A stretch of DNA of 7,690 bases from Halobacteriales archaeon QS_9_70_65 (GCA_003023535.1 PXSC01000089.1:1-7690); one strand, 5' to 3'. Counted from the stretch's first letter, positions 1 to 7,690 are shown. The notes: a model not told the origin generated them from the sequence alone. Numbers and translations: made by a program.

Positions 1-66
1 CGGGTCGGCGACGTGCTGCAGCTCCGCGAGACCGCCCGCGAGGCCGACTCCATCGGAGGCCAGTGA
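1..66 (+). CDS. rps28e: Small-subunit ribosomal protein S28e, C-terminal end (partial)
   Basis: The window opens inside this gene. The last 21 codons read [20 protein letters not shown] plus a final Q, then TGA at 64-66. The segment [15 protein letters not shown] is the conserved C-terminal end of archaeal S28e, a small 30S-subunit protein with an OB-type fold near the mRNA exit region. The next gene, L24e, begins two bases after the stop, which fits the ribosomal operon (often L7Ae, S28e, L24e, NDK) found in haloarchaea. The N-terminal part lies upstream of the window. The call rests on the short conserved tail and the gene order. Confidence 0.9.
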   Translation, partial: RVGDVLQLRETAREADSIGGQ

Positions 67-68
67 CC

Positions 69-587
69 ATGCCACAGACCCGAGCGTGTGACTACTGCGG
101 AACGGACATCGAACCCGGCACCGGGACGATGTTCGTCGCGACCGACGGAACGGTCACGCACTTCTGTTCCGGGAAGTGCGAGAAGAACGCCGACCTGGGA
201 CGGGAGCCCCGCGACCTCGAGTGGACCGAGGCAGGCGCGGGCGCCCCGGCCGCCGAGACTGCCGGCGCCGAGGCGGAACCGGCCGACGACGATGAGCCGG
301 AGACGGAGGCCGAGACGCCCGACCTCGGGGCCGCCGAGGAGGTCGTCCCGGCGGACGACGAGGAACCCGACGCCGAGACCGACGACGGGCCGGGAACGGA
401 CGACGACGAGCCCGAGGCGGCGGCCGAGGACGGCGAGCCGGTAGAGGGCGACACCGGCGACGAGTCTGACGCCGACGCCAAAACGGAGGCCGACGACGAG
501 GACGAGGAGGCGGCTGATGACGGCGCGGACGAGGCCTCCGACGCCGACGCCGAGACCGGTGACGAGGACGAGGAGGTCGAGGCCTGA
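69..587 (+). CDS. rpl24e: Large-subunit ribosomal protein L24e with a long acidic C-terminal extension
   Basis: Residues 1-56 are a complete L24e core, a small zinc-binding protein of the 50S subunit. The four zinc ligands are C7, C10, C33 and C37 (CDYC and HFCSGKC), followed by the family signature [14 protein letters not shown] chose ATG at 69; a GTG six bases earlier is in frame but overlaps the S28e stop. Haloarchaeal L24e is usually about 60-70 residues, but this protein has 172. Residues 57-172 are almost only D, E, A, G, T and P, with a single lysine, no arginine and no aromatic residue, so the tail is predicted to be disordered and highly negative. The tail is in the same open frame with no break, so it appears to be translated. 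The TGA overlaps the ndk ATG by one base (TGATG), suggesting coupled translation. Confidence 0.93.
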   Translation: MPQTRACDYCGTDIEPGTGTMFVATDGTVTHFCSGKCEKNADLGREPRDLEWTEAGAGAPAAETAGAEAEPADDDEPETEAETPDLGAAEEVVPADDEEPDAETDDGPGTDDDEPEAAAEDGEPVEGDTGDESDADAKTEADDEDEEAADDGADEASDADAETGDEDEEVEA

Positions 588-1042
588 TGACCGAGCGGAC
601 CTTCGTGATGGTCAAGCCCGACGGCGTCCAGCGCGGACTCGTCGGCGAAATCGTCTCCCGATTCGAGGAGCGCGGGCTGAAGCTCGTCGCTGGCAAGTTC
701 ATGCGTATCGACGACGACCTGGCCCGCGAACACTACGCCGAGCACGTCGACGAGCCGTTCTTCGAGGACCTCAAATCGTTCATCACCTCCGGACCGGTGT
801 TCGCGACCGTCTGGGAGGGCCAAGACGCCGTCGCGCAGGTCCGCACCATGATGGGCGAGACGGACCCTGCCGAGTCGGCGCCGGGCACCGTCCGCGGTGA
901 CCTCGGCCTGGACCTTGGCCGAAACGTCATCCACGGCTCCGACACCGAACCCGGCTCCGCCGAGCGCGAAATCGAGCTGTTCTTCAACGACGAGGAACTG
1001 CTCGACTACGAGCGGGTCGACGAGGCCTGGCTCTACGAATAG
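587..1042 (+). CDS. ndk: Nucleoside diphosphate kinase
   Basis: This 151-residue cytosolic enzyme moves the gamma-phosphate from ATP to other (d)NDPs through a phosphohistidine and so balances the NTP and dNTP pools. The sequence begins [20 protein letters not shown], with K10 of the KPDGV motif. The NVIHGSD signature places the catalytic histidine at H116. Other conserved blocks are [10 protein letters not shown] (69-78) and the nucleotide-binding [17 protein letters not shown] (89-105). Length and termini match archaeal NDKs, so it looks intact. It overlaps the L24e stop by one base and is the last gene of the ribosomal operon; a T-tract follows seven bases after the TAG. Confidence 0.97.
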   Translation: MTERTFVMVKPDGVQRGLVGEIVSRFEERGLKLVAGKFMRIDDDLAREHYAEHVDEPFFEDLKSFITSGPVFATVWEGQDAVAQVRTMMGETDPAESAPGTVRGDLGLDLGRNVIHGSDTEPGSAEREIELFFNDEELLDYERVDEAWLYE

Positions 1043-1055
1043 AACTCCACTTTTT
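1043..1055 (+). terminator. T-tract terminator of the rps28e-rpl24e-ndk operon
   Basis: Directly after the ndk TAG the sequence reads AACTCCACTTTTTGCG, with T5 at 1051-1055. Archaeal RNA polymerase stops at T-tracts with little need for a hairpin. The convergent radA gene ends with a near-identical CCCACTTTTT element. A GC hairpin (GCGCC, GAAC loop, GGCGC at 1074-1087) lies just downstream and could stall any read-through. Confidence 0.6.
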
Positions 1056-1104
1056 GCGCGCTCCGGCGGTCCAGCGCCGAACGGCGCGGACACGCCTCAC
1101 GCGT

Positions 1105-1121
1105 GGCGGCCTGCGGCCGCC
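1105..1121. repeat. Perfect GC hairpin
   Basis: GGCGGCC at 1105-1111 pairs perfectly with GGCCGCC at 1115-1121 across a TGC loop. It lies between the ndk terminator and the inverted-repeat segment. It is not part of the 11-base-loop hairpin family, because both loop size and loop sequence differ. No function is evident beyond possible RNA 3' end protection. Confidence 0.5.
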
Positions 1122-1128
1122 GCCCGCG

Positions 1129-1396
1129 GCAAAAACGTGGGGAAAATATGCGCGCGCTCCTCCAGCCGCCTCGCTTCGCTCGGCGTTAGTCGTCGCGCGC
1201 TACCGGCGGCTCCCTCCGGTCGCCGCCGGCGAACGGCGCTCGCTACGCTCGCGCCGATGCCCCCGGAGTTACCAACCACCAGCTCCAGCCGTACGATATC
1301 AACACCCGCCAGCATACCGCGACGAGCGCAGCGAGTCGCGGTTTCACCGGCGGCGAGCGGAGTGAGCCGCCGGGTAGTTTTTCCCCAAGTTTTTGC
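1129..1396. repeat. 268-bp segment bounded by an 18-bp inverted repeat
   Basis: GCAAAAACGTGGGGAAAA at 1129-1146 is matched at 17 of 18 positions by the reverse complement of TTTTCCCCAAGTTTTTGC at 1379-1396. The only mismatch is G1137 against A1388. The interior carries hairpins with an 11-base conserved loop, and a relatively plain stretch at 1256-1315 that I cannot identify. There is no transposase and no convincing reading frame inside. It could be a small non-autonomous palindromic element, or two copies of a terminator placed back to back, since each repeat contributes a T5 tract for one strand. I saw no clear target-site duplication. Confidence 0.55.
1167..1255 (-). repeat. Three hairpins with the conserved 11-base loop, minus-strand orientation
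   Basis: Three stem-loops in a row each have exactly 11 bases in the loop. (a) CGCC at 1167-1170 pairs with GGCG at 1182-1185 around TCGCTTCGCTC. (b) CCGGCGGC at 1203-1210 pairs with GCCGCCGG at 1222-1229 around TCCCTCCGGTC. (c) GGCGC at 1235-1239 pairs with GCGCC at 1251-1255 around TCGCTACGCTC. Read on the minus strand the loops are GAGCGAAGCGA, GACCGGAGGGA and GAGCGTAGCGA, which fit GASCGNAGNGA. The stems differ in sequence and length but each is perfectly paired. Confidence 0.7.
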
Positions 1397-1437
1397 GAGG
1401 AGAGGTTCCCGCAGCGAGCGAAGCGAGCGAGGAAACC
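1316..1437 (+). repeat. Three copies of the conserved 11-base core, plus-strand orientation, two in clean hairpins
   Basis: (d) ACCGCGAC at 1316-1323 pairs perfectly with GTCGCGGT at 1335-1342 around GAGCGCAGCGA. (e) CCGGCGGC at 1347-1354 pairs with GCCGCCGG at 1366-1373 around GAGCGGAGTGA. (f) A less regular copy has the core GAGCGAAGCGA at 1416-1426, flanked by GGTTCC (from 1404) and GGAAACC (to 1437), which pair with bulges. The first two are clean 8-bp stems with 11-base loops. Orientation is opposite to the three copies at 1167-1255. Copy (f) lies outside the 18-bp inverted repeat. Confidence 0.7.
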
Positions 1438-1445
1438 CGACGAGT

Positions 1446-1457
1446 AAAAAGTGGGCG
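1446..1457 (-). terminator. T-tract terminator of radA
   Basis: On the minus strand the radA TAA is followed by CGCCCACTTTTTACTCG, with the T5 tract at 1450-1446. It mirrors the CCACTTTTT element behind ndk on the opposite strand, so the two convergent genes end with the same short motif. It lacks a hairpin, as is common for archaeal terminators. Confidence 0.6.
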
Positions 1458-2408
1458 TTACTCGGGCTTCAGCCCCTCGTTCTGCACCCGCATGACGGCC
1501 TCGCCGTCGGGGAGGTTCGGGGCGTCGACGAGCTTGACGATGCGCTTGTCCTGCTTGGACTTCCGGAGGTACATCCGGAAGGTGGACTTGTGGCCGAGGA
1601 TGTTGCCGCCGATGGGCTTGGTGGGGTCGCCGAAGAAGGCGTCGGGGTTCGACTGGACCTGGTTGGTGACGATGACCGCCGAGTTGTAGAGGTTGCCGAC
1701 CCGGTCGATGTCGTGGAGGTGCTTGTTGAGCTTCTGCTGGCGGTTGGCCAGTTCGCCCCGGCCGACGTACTCCGCACGGAAGTGAGCGGTCAGCGAGTCG
1801 ACACAGAGCAGCCGGACGGGGTAGTCGTCGTTTTCGTACTCGGTGGCGATCTCCTGGGCTTTCTCGGCCAGCAGGATCTGGTGGTCGGAGTTGAACGCCT
1901 TCGCGACGTGGATCTTGTCGAGGAACGTCTGGACGAGCTCGTCCATGGCCTCGTCGTCGCCGGGGTCGCCGTCGATGTCCCGCTCGTCCATCGTCGCCTC
2001 GATGACGTCGCCACCCTGGTCGGCCGGTAGCTGGACGTTCACCGCCAGCTGGTGGGTCACCTGGGACTTGCCGGCGCCGAACTCGCCGTACACCTCCGTG
2101 ATGGACTGGGTCTCGACGCCGCCACCGAGCATCTCGTCGATCTCGGGAACGAGCGTCTCCAGCTTGCCGATCTGTTCGCGGCGCTCGAGGACGTCGGTAC
2201 CGGTCTCGAAGCCGCCCACGTCGGCCGCCTCGCGGGCGGCCTGGATGATGTCGTGGGCGCTGGACTCGCCGACGTCGGCGGTGTTGGAGAGTTCGCCCGG
2301 GCTGGCGACGGCGATGCTCTGGAACGTATCGTAGCCGTTGTCTCGAAGCTTCTCGGCGGTCGCCGGGCCGACGCCCGACAGGTTCTCGAGGTCTGCCGTT
2401 GCTGCCAT
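1458..2408 (-). CDS. radA: DNA repair and recombination protein RadA with an in-frame internal deletion
   Basis: RadA is the archaeal RecA/Rad51 recombinase, which forms ATP-dependent filaments on single-stranded DNA and carries out strand exchange in repair. The 316 residues show the N-terminal helix-hairpin-helix domain ([19 protein letters not shown]), the polymerisation region FETG (67-70), Walker A GEFGAGKS (108-115), Walker B LLCVDS (200-205), loop L2 (about 249-270) and the normal C-terminus ending GLKPE. Haloarchaeal RadA is normally about 343 residues. Here QGG (131-133) runs straight into DVIEATMDE; about 28 residues are absent, including the strand with FxDSEDTFRPER and its catalytic glutamate. 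The frame stays open across the junction at about 2009/2010. I chose ATG at 2408 because the family starts there and a TATA box sits 23 bases upstream; the ATG at 2435 falls inside that box. As written, the protein is unlikely to hydrolyse ATP normally. Sequence error is possible. Confidence 0.9.
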   Translation of the reverse strand: MAATADLENLSGVGPATAEKLRDNGYDTFQSIAVASPGELSNTADVGESSAHDIIQAAREAADVGGFETGTDVLERREQIGKLETLVPEIDEMLGGGVETQSITEVYGEFGAGKSQVTHQLAVNVQLPADQGGDVIEATMDERDIDGDPGDDEAMDELVQTFLDKIHVAKAFNSDHQILLAEKAQEIATEYENDDYPVRLLCVDSLTAHFRAEYVGRGELANRQQKLNKHLHDIDRVGNLYNSAVIVTNQVQSNPDAFFGDPTKPIGGNILGHKSTFRMYLRKSKQDKRIVKLVDAPNLPDGEAVMRVQNEGLKPE

Positions 2409-2430
2409 ATCCAAGCGTACGATCGCCCGA

Positions 2431-2439
2431 TACATAAAG
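2431..2439 (-). promoter_or_regulatory. radA: radA promoter (TATA box, leaderless)
   Basis: The minus strand reads CTTTATGTA at 2439-2431. Its last base is 23 bases from the chosen ATG at 2408, so transcription should begin at or next to the start codon, giving the leaderless mRNA typical of haloarchaea. There is no Shine-Dalgarno sequence before the ATG. Just upstream lie a CTCG/CGAG dyad (2441-2456) and the direct repeat TTTCACTTTCAC (2459-2470), which could be regulator sites; that is inference only. Confidence 0.65.
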
Positions 2440-2524
2440 TCTCGTTAACACCCGAGTGAAAGTGAAACAGCGGCACGGAACCGACCCGTCGTCGCGTACC
2501 GGCCGAACGTTTACCGGCGAGGCG

Positions 2525-3097
2525 TCAGCCCCACGGGTGTGCGTCGCCCTCCGGCCACAGCGGGTACCAGTACTCGGTGTCGTCCTCGACGGTCAACTCG
2601 CCGTCGAGGACGCTGTCGAGTTTGAACTCCGTCCGCGTGTCCCGCTCTCGGCGTCCCGACGGCACGAATGGGTAGTACGACCCCCGGCGGAACGAGTACA
2701 CCCAGTAGGCGGTCCGGCCGTCCCGCTCGAAGGCGAACAGCGCCGCCAGCAGCCGCGACCCGAACCCCTCCTCGACGAGCGTGTCGGCCGCGAAGTGAAC
2801 GCTCGTGATCAGATCCTCGAACTCGGAGTCGTGCAGGACGACCCAGTGGTAGCCGTGGGCGTCCTCGACGAAGTCGGCGGTCGTGCCGGTTTCGATTTCG
2901 CCGCGGTCGAGGATGGCCTCGACCCGCTCGCGCGCCCGCCCGAAGGCGGTGCTGTCGACGTCGGCGAAACACAGCGCCGCGTCGCCGGTCGGCGCGAACT
3001 CCAGTTCCGCCTCCATCGTCAGGTACGCCGTCGACATCCCGAACAGGTCCTCCGGGTCGGCCTCGCGGGTCGCGACTCCGCGCTCGTCGCCTTTCAA
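2525..3097 (-). CDS. pspAB: PspA-associated protein PspAB-like, start codon uncertain
   Basis: I recognise the family from READPEDLFGMSTAYLTMEAELE near the N-terminus, HGYHWVVL, SVHFAADTLVEEGFGSRLLAALFAFE, AYWVYSFRRGSYYPF and the ending EYWYPLWPE. This matches haloarchaeal PspAB, a soluble protein of unknown biochemical activity often encoded beside the membrane protease HtpX and thought to belong to a membrane-stress (Psp) network. No htpX is visible here; ligA is the upstream neighbour. The frame has no ATG or GTG upstream of READPED within reach. The listed start is TTG at 3097 (190 residues); TTG at 3112 is an alternative. Family members usually have about 20 residues before READPED in a form like MGLxDxLR, which I do not see. 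The TATA-like box at 3115-3123 predicts transcription from about 3092, so the original start codon may have been deleted. Family identity is fairly secure; the 5' end is not. Confidence 0.72.
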   Translation of the reverse strand: MKGDERGVATREADPEDLFGMSTAYLTMEAELEFAPTGDAALCFADVDSTAFGRARERVEAILDRGEIETGTTADFVEDAHGYHWVVLHDSEFEDLITSVHFAADTLVEEGFGSRLLAALFAFERDGRTAYWVYSFRRGSYYPFVPSGRRERDTRTEFKLDSVLDGELTVEDDTEYWYPLWPEGDAHPWG

Positions 3098-3114
3098 CGT
3101 AGGGCCAGCCAACA

Positions 3115-3123
3115 GTTTATGAA
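3115..3123 (-). promoter_or_regulatory. Candidate pspAB promoter (TATA box)
   Basis: The minus strand reads TTCATAAAC at 3123-3115. By the spacing seen at radA and at the exported nuclease gene (23 bases from box end to start), transcription would begin near 3092, within AAAGGCGACGAG. There is no ATG or GTG there. The assignment is therefore tentative. Confidence 0.4.
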
Positions 3124-3163
3124 TGAGAACGGGACCACCGACCGTATGAGCTGAACTCGGCCG

Positions 3164-3184
3164 GCGTCCCGCCGGGGCGGACGC
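3164..3184 (-). terminator. GC hairpin after ligA, possible transcript end
   Basis: GCGTCC at 3164-3169 pairs with GGACGC at 3179-3184, with G3171-C3178 extending the stem beyond a bulge. It lies about 40 bases past the ligA stop and before the pspAB promoter. No T-tract follows on the minus strand, so it may protect an RNA end rather than terminate transcription. Confidence 0.3.
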
Positions 3185-3222
3185 GCGGAACACGGGCGCC
3201 GGACGGCCGTTCCGCCTGCTCG

Positions 3223-6460
<3,238 letters not shown>

Positions 6461-6464
6461 CGAA

Positions 6465-6471
6465 CCACCTC
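6465..6471 (-). promoter_or_regulatory. Shine-Dalgarno site deciding the GTG start of the aminotransferase
   Basis: On the minus strand GAGGTGG at 6471-6465 includes the anti-16S match GAGGTG, with five bases between it and GTG at 6460. This is unlike the leaderless starts elsewhere in the window. GGTGG of this site (6469-6465) can pair with CCACC (6481-6477) across a 7-base loop, so the site could be partly hidden in the mRNA. Confidence 0.6.
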
Positions 6472-6506
6472 GAGTGGGTGGAACCTGACGACGAGGGTCT
6501 ATGGGA

Positions 6507-6516
6507 GTTTTGATAC
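6507..6516 (-). promoter_or_regulatory. Candidate aminotransferase promoter (TATA box)
   Basis: The minus strand reads TATCAAAACT at 6516-6507, in a region richer in A and T than its surroundings. Initiation about 23 bases downstream would give a leader of roughly 20-25 bases, enough to carry the Shine-Dalgarno site. Confidence 0.45.
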
Positions 6517-6552
6517 CGGGCACGACGGAGCTGCCGGGTGCCACCGGACGAC

Positions 6553-6601
6553 GATCGGTACGGACCGGTCCCGATGCGTCCGAGTGACACGGATCGGCGC
6601 A
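6553..6601. promoter_or_regulatory. Dyad-symmetry elements between divergent promoters
   Basis: Two symmetrical elements sit side by side. GGACCGGTCC at 6562-6571 is a perfect palindrome, flanked by ATCGG (6554-6558) and CCGAT (6571-6575). TCCG at 6579-6582 pairs with CGGA at 6590-6593 around AGTGACA, with TGCG (6575-6578) and CGCA (6598-6601) further out. They lie between the aminotransferase TATA box and that of the exported protein, where a regulator of one or both could bind. No regulator is encoded nearby. The rest of 6461-6658 holds only the promoters. Confidence 0.35.
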
Positions 6602-6627
6602 GGGACGGTATTTGCTCCATCTCAGAA

Positions 6628-6636
6628 GAAATAAAC
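6628..6636 (+). promoter_or_regulatory. Promoter of the exported nuclease gene (TATA box, leaderless)
   Basis: The plus strand reads GAAATAAAC at 6628-6636. The box ends 23 bases before GTG at 6659, exactly the spacing at radA, which predicts a leaderless mRNA and supports the GTG over the later ATG at 6677. There is no Shine-Dalgarno site ahead of the GTG. Confidence 0.6.
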
Positions 6637-6658
6637 CGGGGCCGTCCGCCCCTCCAGT

Positions 6659-7690
6659 GTGCGCAGACGAGCATTCATGACGGCGGTCGGGGTGACCGCG
6701 GGGTGGACGCTGCTTCCGGGAACGGCCGGTGGAGCCGACACCATCCCCGATCTGGCGTTCGATTCGACGAGTAGCCTGCTCGACGCCGACGGGGAGACGC
6801 TGACCGACGACTCGCTGATAGCCGTCCGGGCGGAGACGACGGCTTACAACGCCGACGAGGACGGTAACGGCGACGCCGTCGACTACCCCGACGGGACGGA
6901 CATCCCGCTCGTCGCGGTCGACGGTAGCGTCGTCGGGTTCGGCGCAATGTTGGTCACCGACGACGCCGACTTCTCGTACGGCAACGAGGAGTTCGTCCTG
7001 AACGTCTGGGACGCGGAGGTCGGCGGCGGGACGGTGCTGTGGGACGAGGGTCACGGCCAGTTCTACGACCTCTCGCAGTTCTCGCAGTTCGAGTCCTACG
7101 CCGAGGATCGCGGCTACACCGTCGAGGCGACGACGGACCTGGAGTCGGACCTCGCCGACGCGGACGCCGTCGTCGTCACCTCGCCTTCCGATTCGTTCGG
7201 CGACGCCGAGAAGGACGCCCTCTCCTCGTTCGTCGCCGGCGGCGGGACGGTCCTTCTGTACGACCAATCGGACTTCGACGACTTCGACGAGACGGACAAC
7301 CTCGACGACATCGCGTCGGCGCTGGACCTCGGCTTCCGGTTCAACGACGACCAGGTGCTCGACGACGACAACAACGACGGGCCCAACTACGTGCCGACGA
7401 CGGGGCGGTTCAACGAGTCCTCCTTCGATTACTTCGCCGACCGGGAGGGCATCTCGACGACGGGGTTCCAGCGGGGCGAAACCTACGAGGCCACCGTCGA
7501 GAGCGTCGCCGACGGCGACACGTTCACCGTCCGCTTCGAGGACGGCAGCACCGAGGAGATACGCGTCCTCGGGGTCGACACGCCCGAGTCACCCGACGCA
7601 CAGCAGTTCGAGCGGCCCGCCGAGTGGGAGGGCCTGGCCAGCGACGCCCGCCCGTCGGTCGAGGAACTCGCCTTCGACTCGACCAGTAGC
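6659..7690 (+). CDS. Tat-exported protein with DUF4350/GATase-like and staphylococcal-nuclease domains (3' partial)
   Basis: The frame is open from GTG at 6659 to the window edge (344 codons). The N-terminus MRRRAFMTAVGVTAG is a twin-arginine signal (RRAFM then a hydrophobic stretch to about residue 28), so the protein should be exported folded, probably to the cell surface or medium. Starting at ATG 6677 would lose the arginines. Residues about 32-250 resemble the DUF4350 / class I glutamine-amidotransferase-like fold: GNEEFVLNVWD, TVLWDEGHGQFYD (125-137), DADAVVVTSP and FVAGGGTVLLYD. From about residue 274 a staphylococcal-nuclease domain begins, with DGDT (285-288) and RVLGVDTPE (302-310), matching the catalytic Arg35, Asp40, Thr41 and Glu43 of the type enzyme. 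The second catalytic arginine and the end of the domain were not reached. LAFDSTSS occurs at residues 32-39 and again at 337-344. It is very acidic (many D), as usual for haloarchaeal secreted proteins. Domain names are from memory of motifs. Confidence 0.78.
   Translation, partial: MRRRAFMTAVGVTAGWTLLPGTAGGADTIPDLAFDSTSSLLDADGETLTDDSLIAVRAETTAYNADEDGNGDAVDYPDGTDIPLVAVDGSVVGFGAMLVTDDADFSYGNEEFVLNVWDAEVGGGTVLWDEGHGQFYDLSQFSQFESYAEDRGYTVEATTDLESDLADADAVVVTSPSDSFGDAEKDALSSFVAGGGTVLLYDQSDFDDFDETDNLDDIASALDLGFRFNDDQVLDDDNNDGPNYVPTTGRFNESSFDYFADREGISTTGFQRGETYEATVESVADGDTFTVRFEDGSTEEIRVLGVDTPESPDAQQFERPAEWEGLASDARPSVEELAFDSTSS

Noticed and set aside
92..1093. A 333-codon open frame on the minus strand, rich in serine, opposite rpl24e and ndk
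   Set aside because: It is the antisense shadow of the acidic GAN/GAC codons in the L24e tail (which read as serine codons on the other strand) and of ndk. It has no recognisable domain, and both genes under it are certain.
1097..1315. A 72-codon minus-strand frame in the gap between ndk and radA
   Set aside because: It runs through several of the hairpins, has no promoter or ribosome site, resembles no family I know, and its C-terminal half is typical non-coding arginine/alanine sequence.
1167..1437. A CRISPR array as the explanation for the repeated cores
   Set aside because: The repeats are only 11 bases, occur in both orientations, and the spacing is irregular with no unique spacers of constant length. 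No cas genes are present.
1458..2408. An intein or frameshift in radA as the explanation for its odd length
   Set aside because: The protein is shorter, not longer, than usual, and the frame continues unchanged across the junction with normal sequence on both sides, so a simple in-frame loss fits better.
2458..2524. A terminator for pspAB before the radA promoter
   Set aside because: I found no T-tract of four or more and no strong stem between the pspAB stop and the radA TATA box. Read-through from pspAB into radA is possible.
7039..7689. An arginine-rich plus-strand frame of 216 codons at the window end
   Set aside because: It lies within the exported nuclease gene in another frame and has the composition of an out-of-frame reading. 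The true frame carries the signal peptide and the nuclease motifs.

Overview
The window looks like chromosomal DNA from a halophilic archaeon (class Halobacteria). The DNA is GC-rich, the predicted proteins are strongly acidic, and the ribosomal genes are of archaeal/eukaryotic type (S28e, L24e). The genes use TATA-type promoters about 27 bases ahead of leaderless starts, and there is a bacterial-type NAD+-dependent DNA ligase of the kind known from haloarchaea. I do not assign a genus.

Layout. (1) 1-1042, plus strand: a tight operon with the end of rps28e, then rpl24e carrying a very long acidic tail, then ndk. (2) 1043-1457: a 415-base gap between convergent genes, with no convincing gene but many structures. 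It holds T-tract terminators for ndk and radA, an 18-bp inverted repeat framing a 268-bp segment, and six copies of an 11-base core, five of them in the loops of hairpins with clean flanking stems. (3) 1458-5298, minus strand: radA (recombinase), a PspAB-like gene, and ligA (NAD+ ligase), read in the order ligA, pspAB, radA. (4) 5357-6460, minus strand: a class V PLP aminotransferase of the alanine-glyoxylate/serine-pyruvate type, upstream of ligA. (5) 6461-6658: a divergent promoter region with dyad symmetries. (6) 6659-7690, plus strand: the first 344 codons of an exported protein with a twin-arginine signal, a DUF4350/GATase-like domain and the start of a staphylococcal-nuclease domain. It runs off the window.

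The genes mostly serve translation (S28e, L24e), nucleotide balance (NDK) and DNA maintenance (RadA, LigA, an exported nuclease). They do not form an obvious new defence system or pathway.

The most striking point is in radA. The frame is open and both ends are normal, but about 28 residues present in every RadA/Rad51 I know are missing between the Walker A and Walker B motifs, including the FRPER strand and the glutamate that activates water for ATP hydrolysis. The neighbouring pspAB also lacks a normal start codon where its promoter and family alignment would put one. The other notable signal is the hairpin family between ndk and radA, where the loop (consensus GASCGNAGNGA) is conserved while the stems differ but stay paired.
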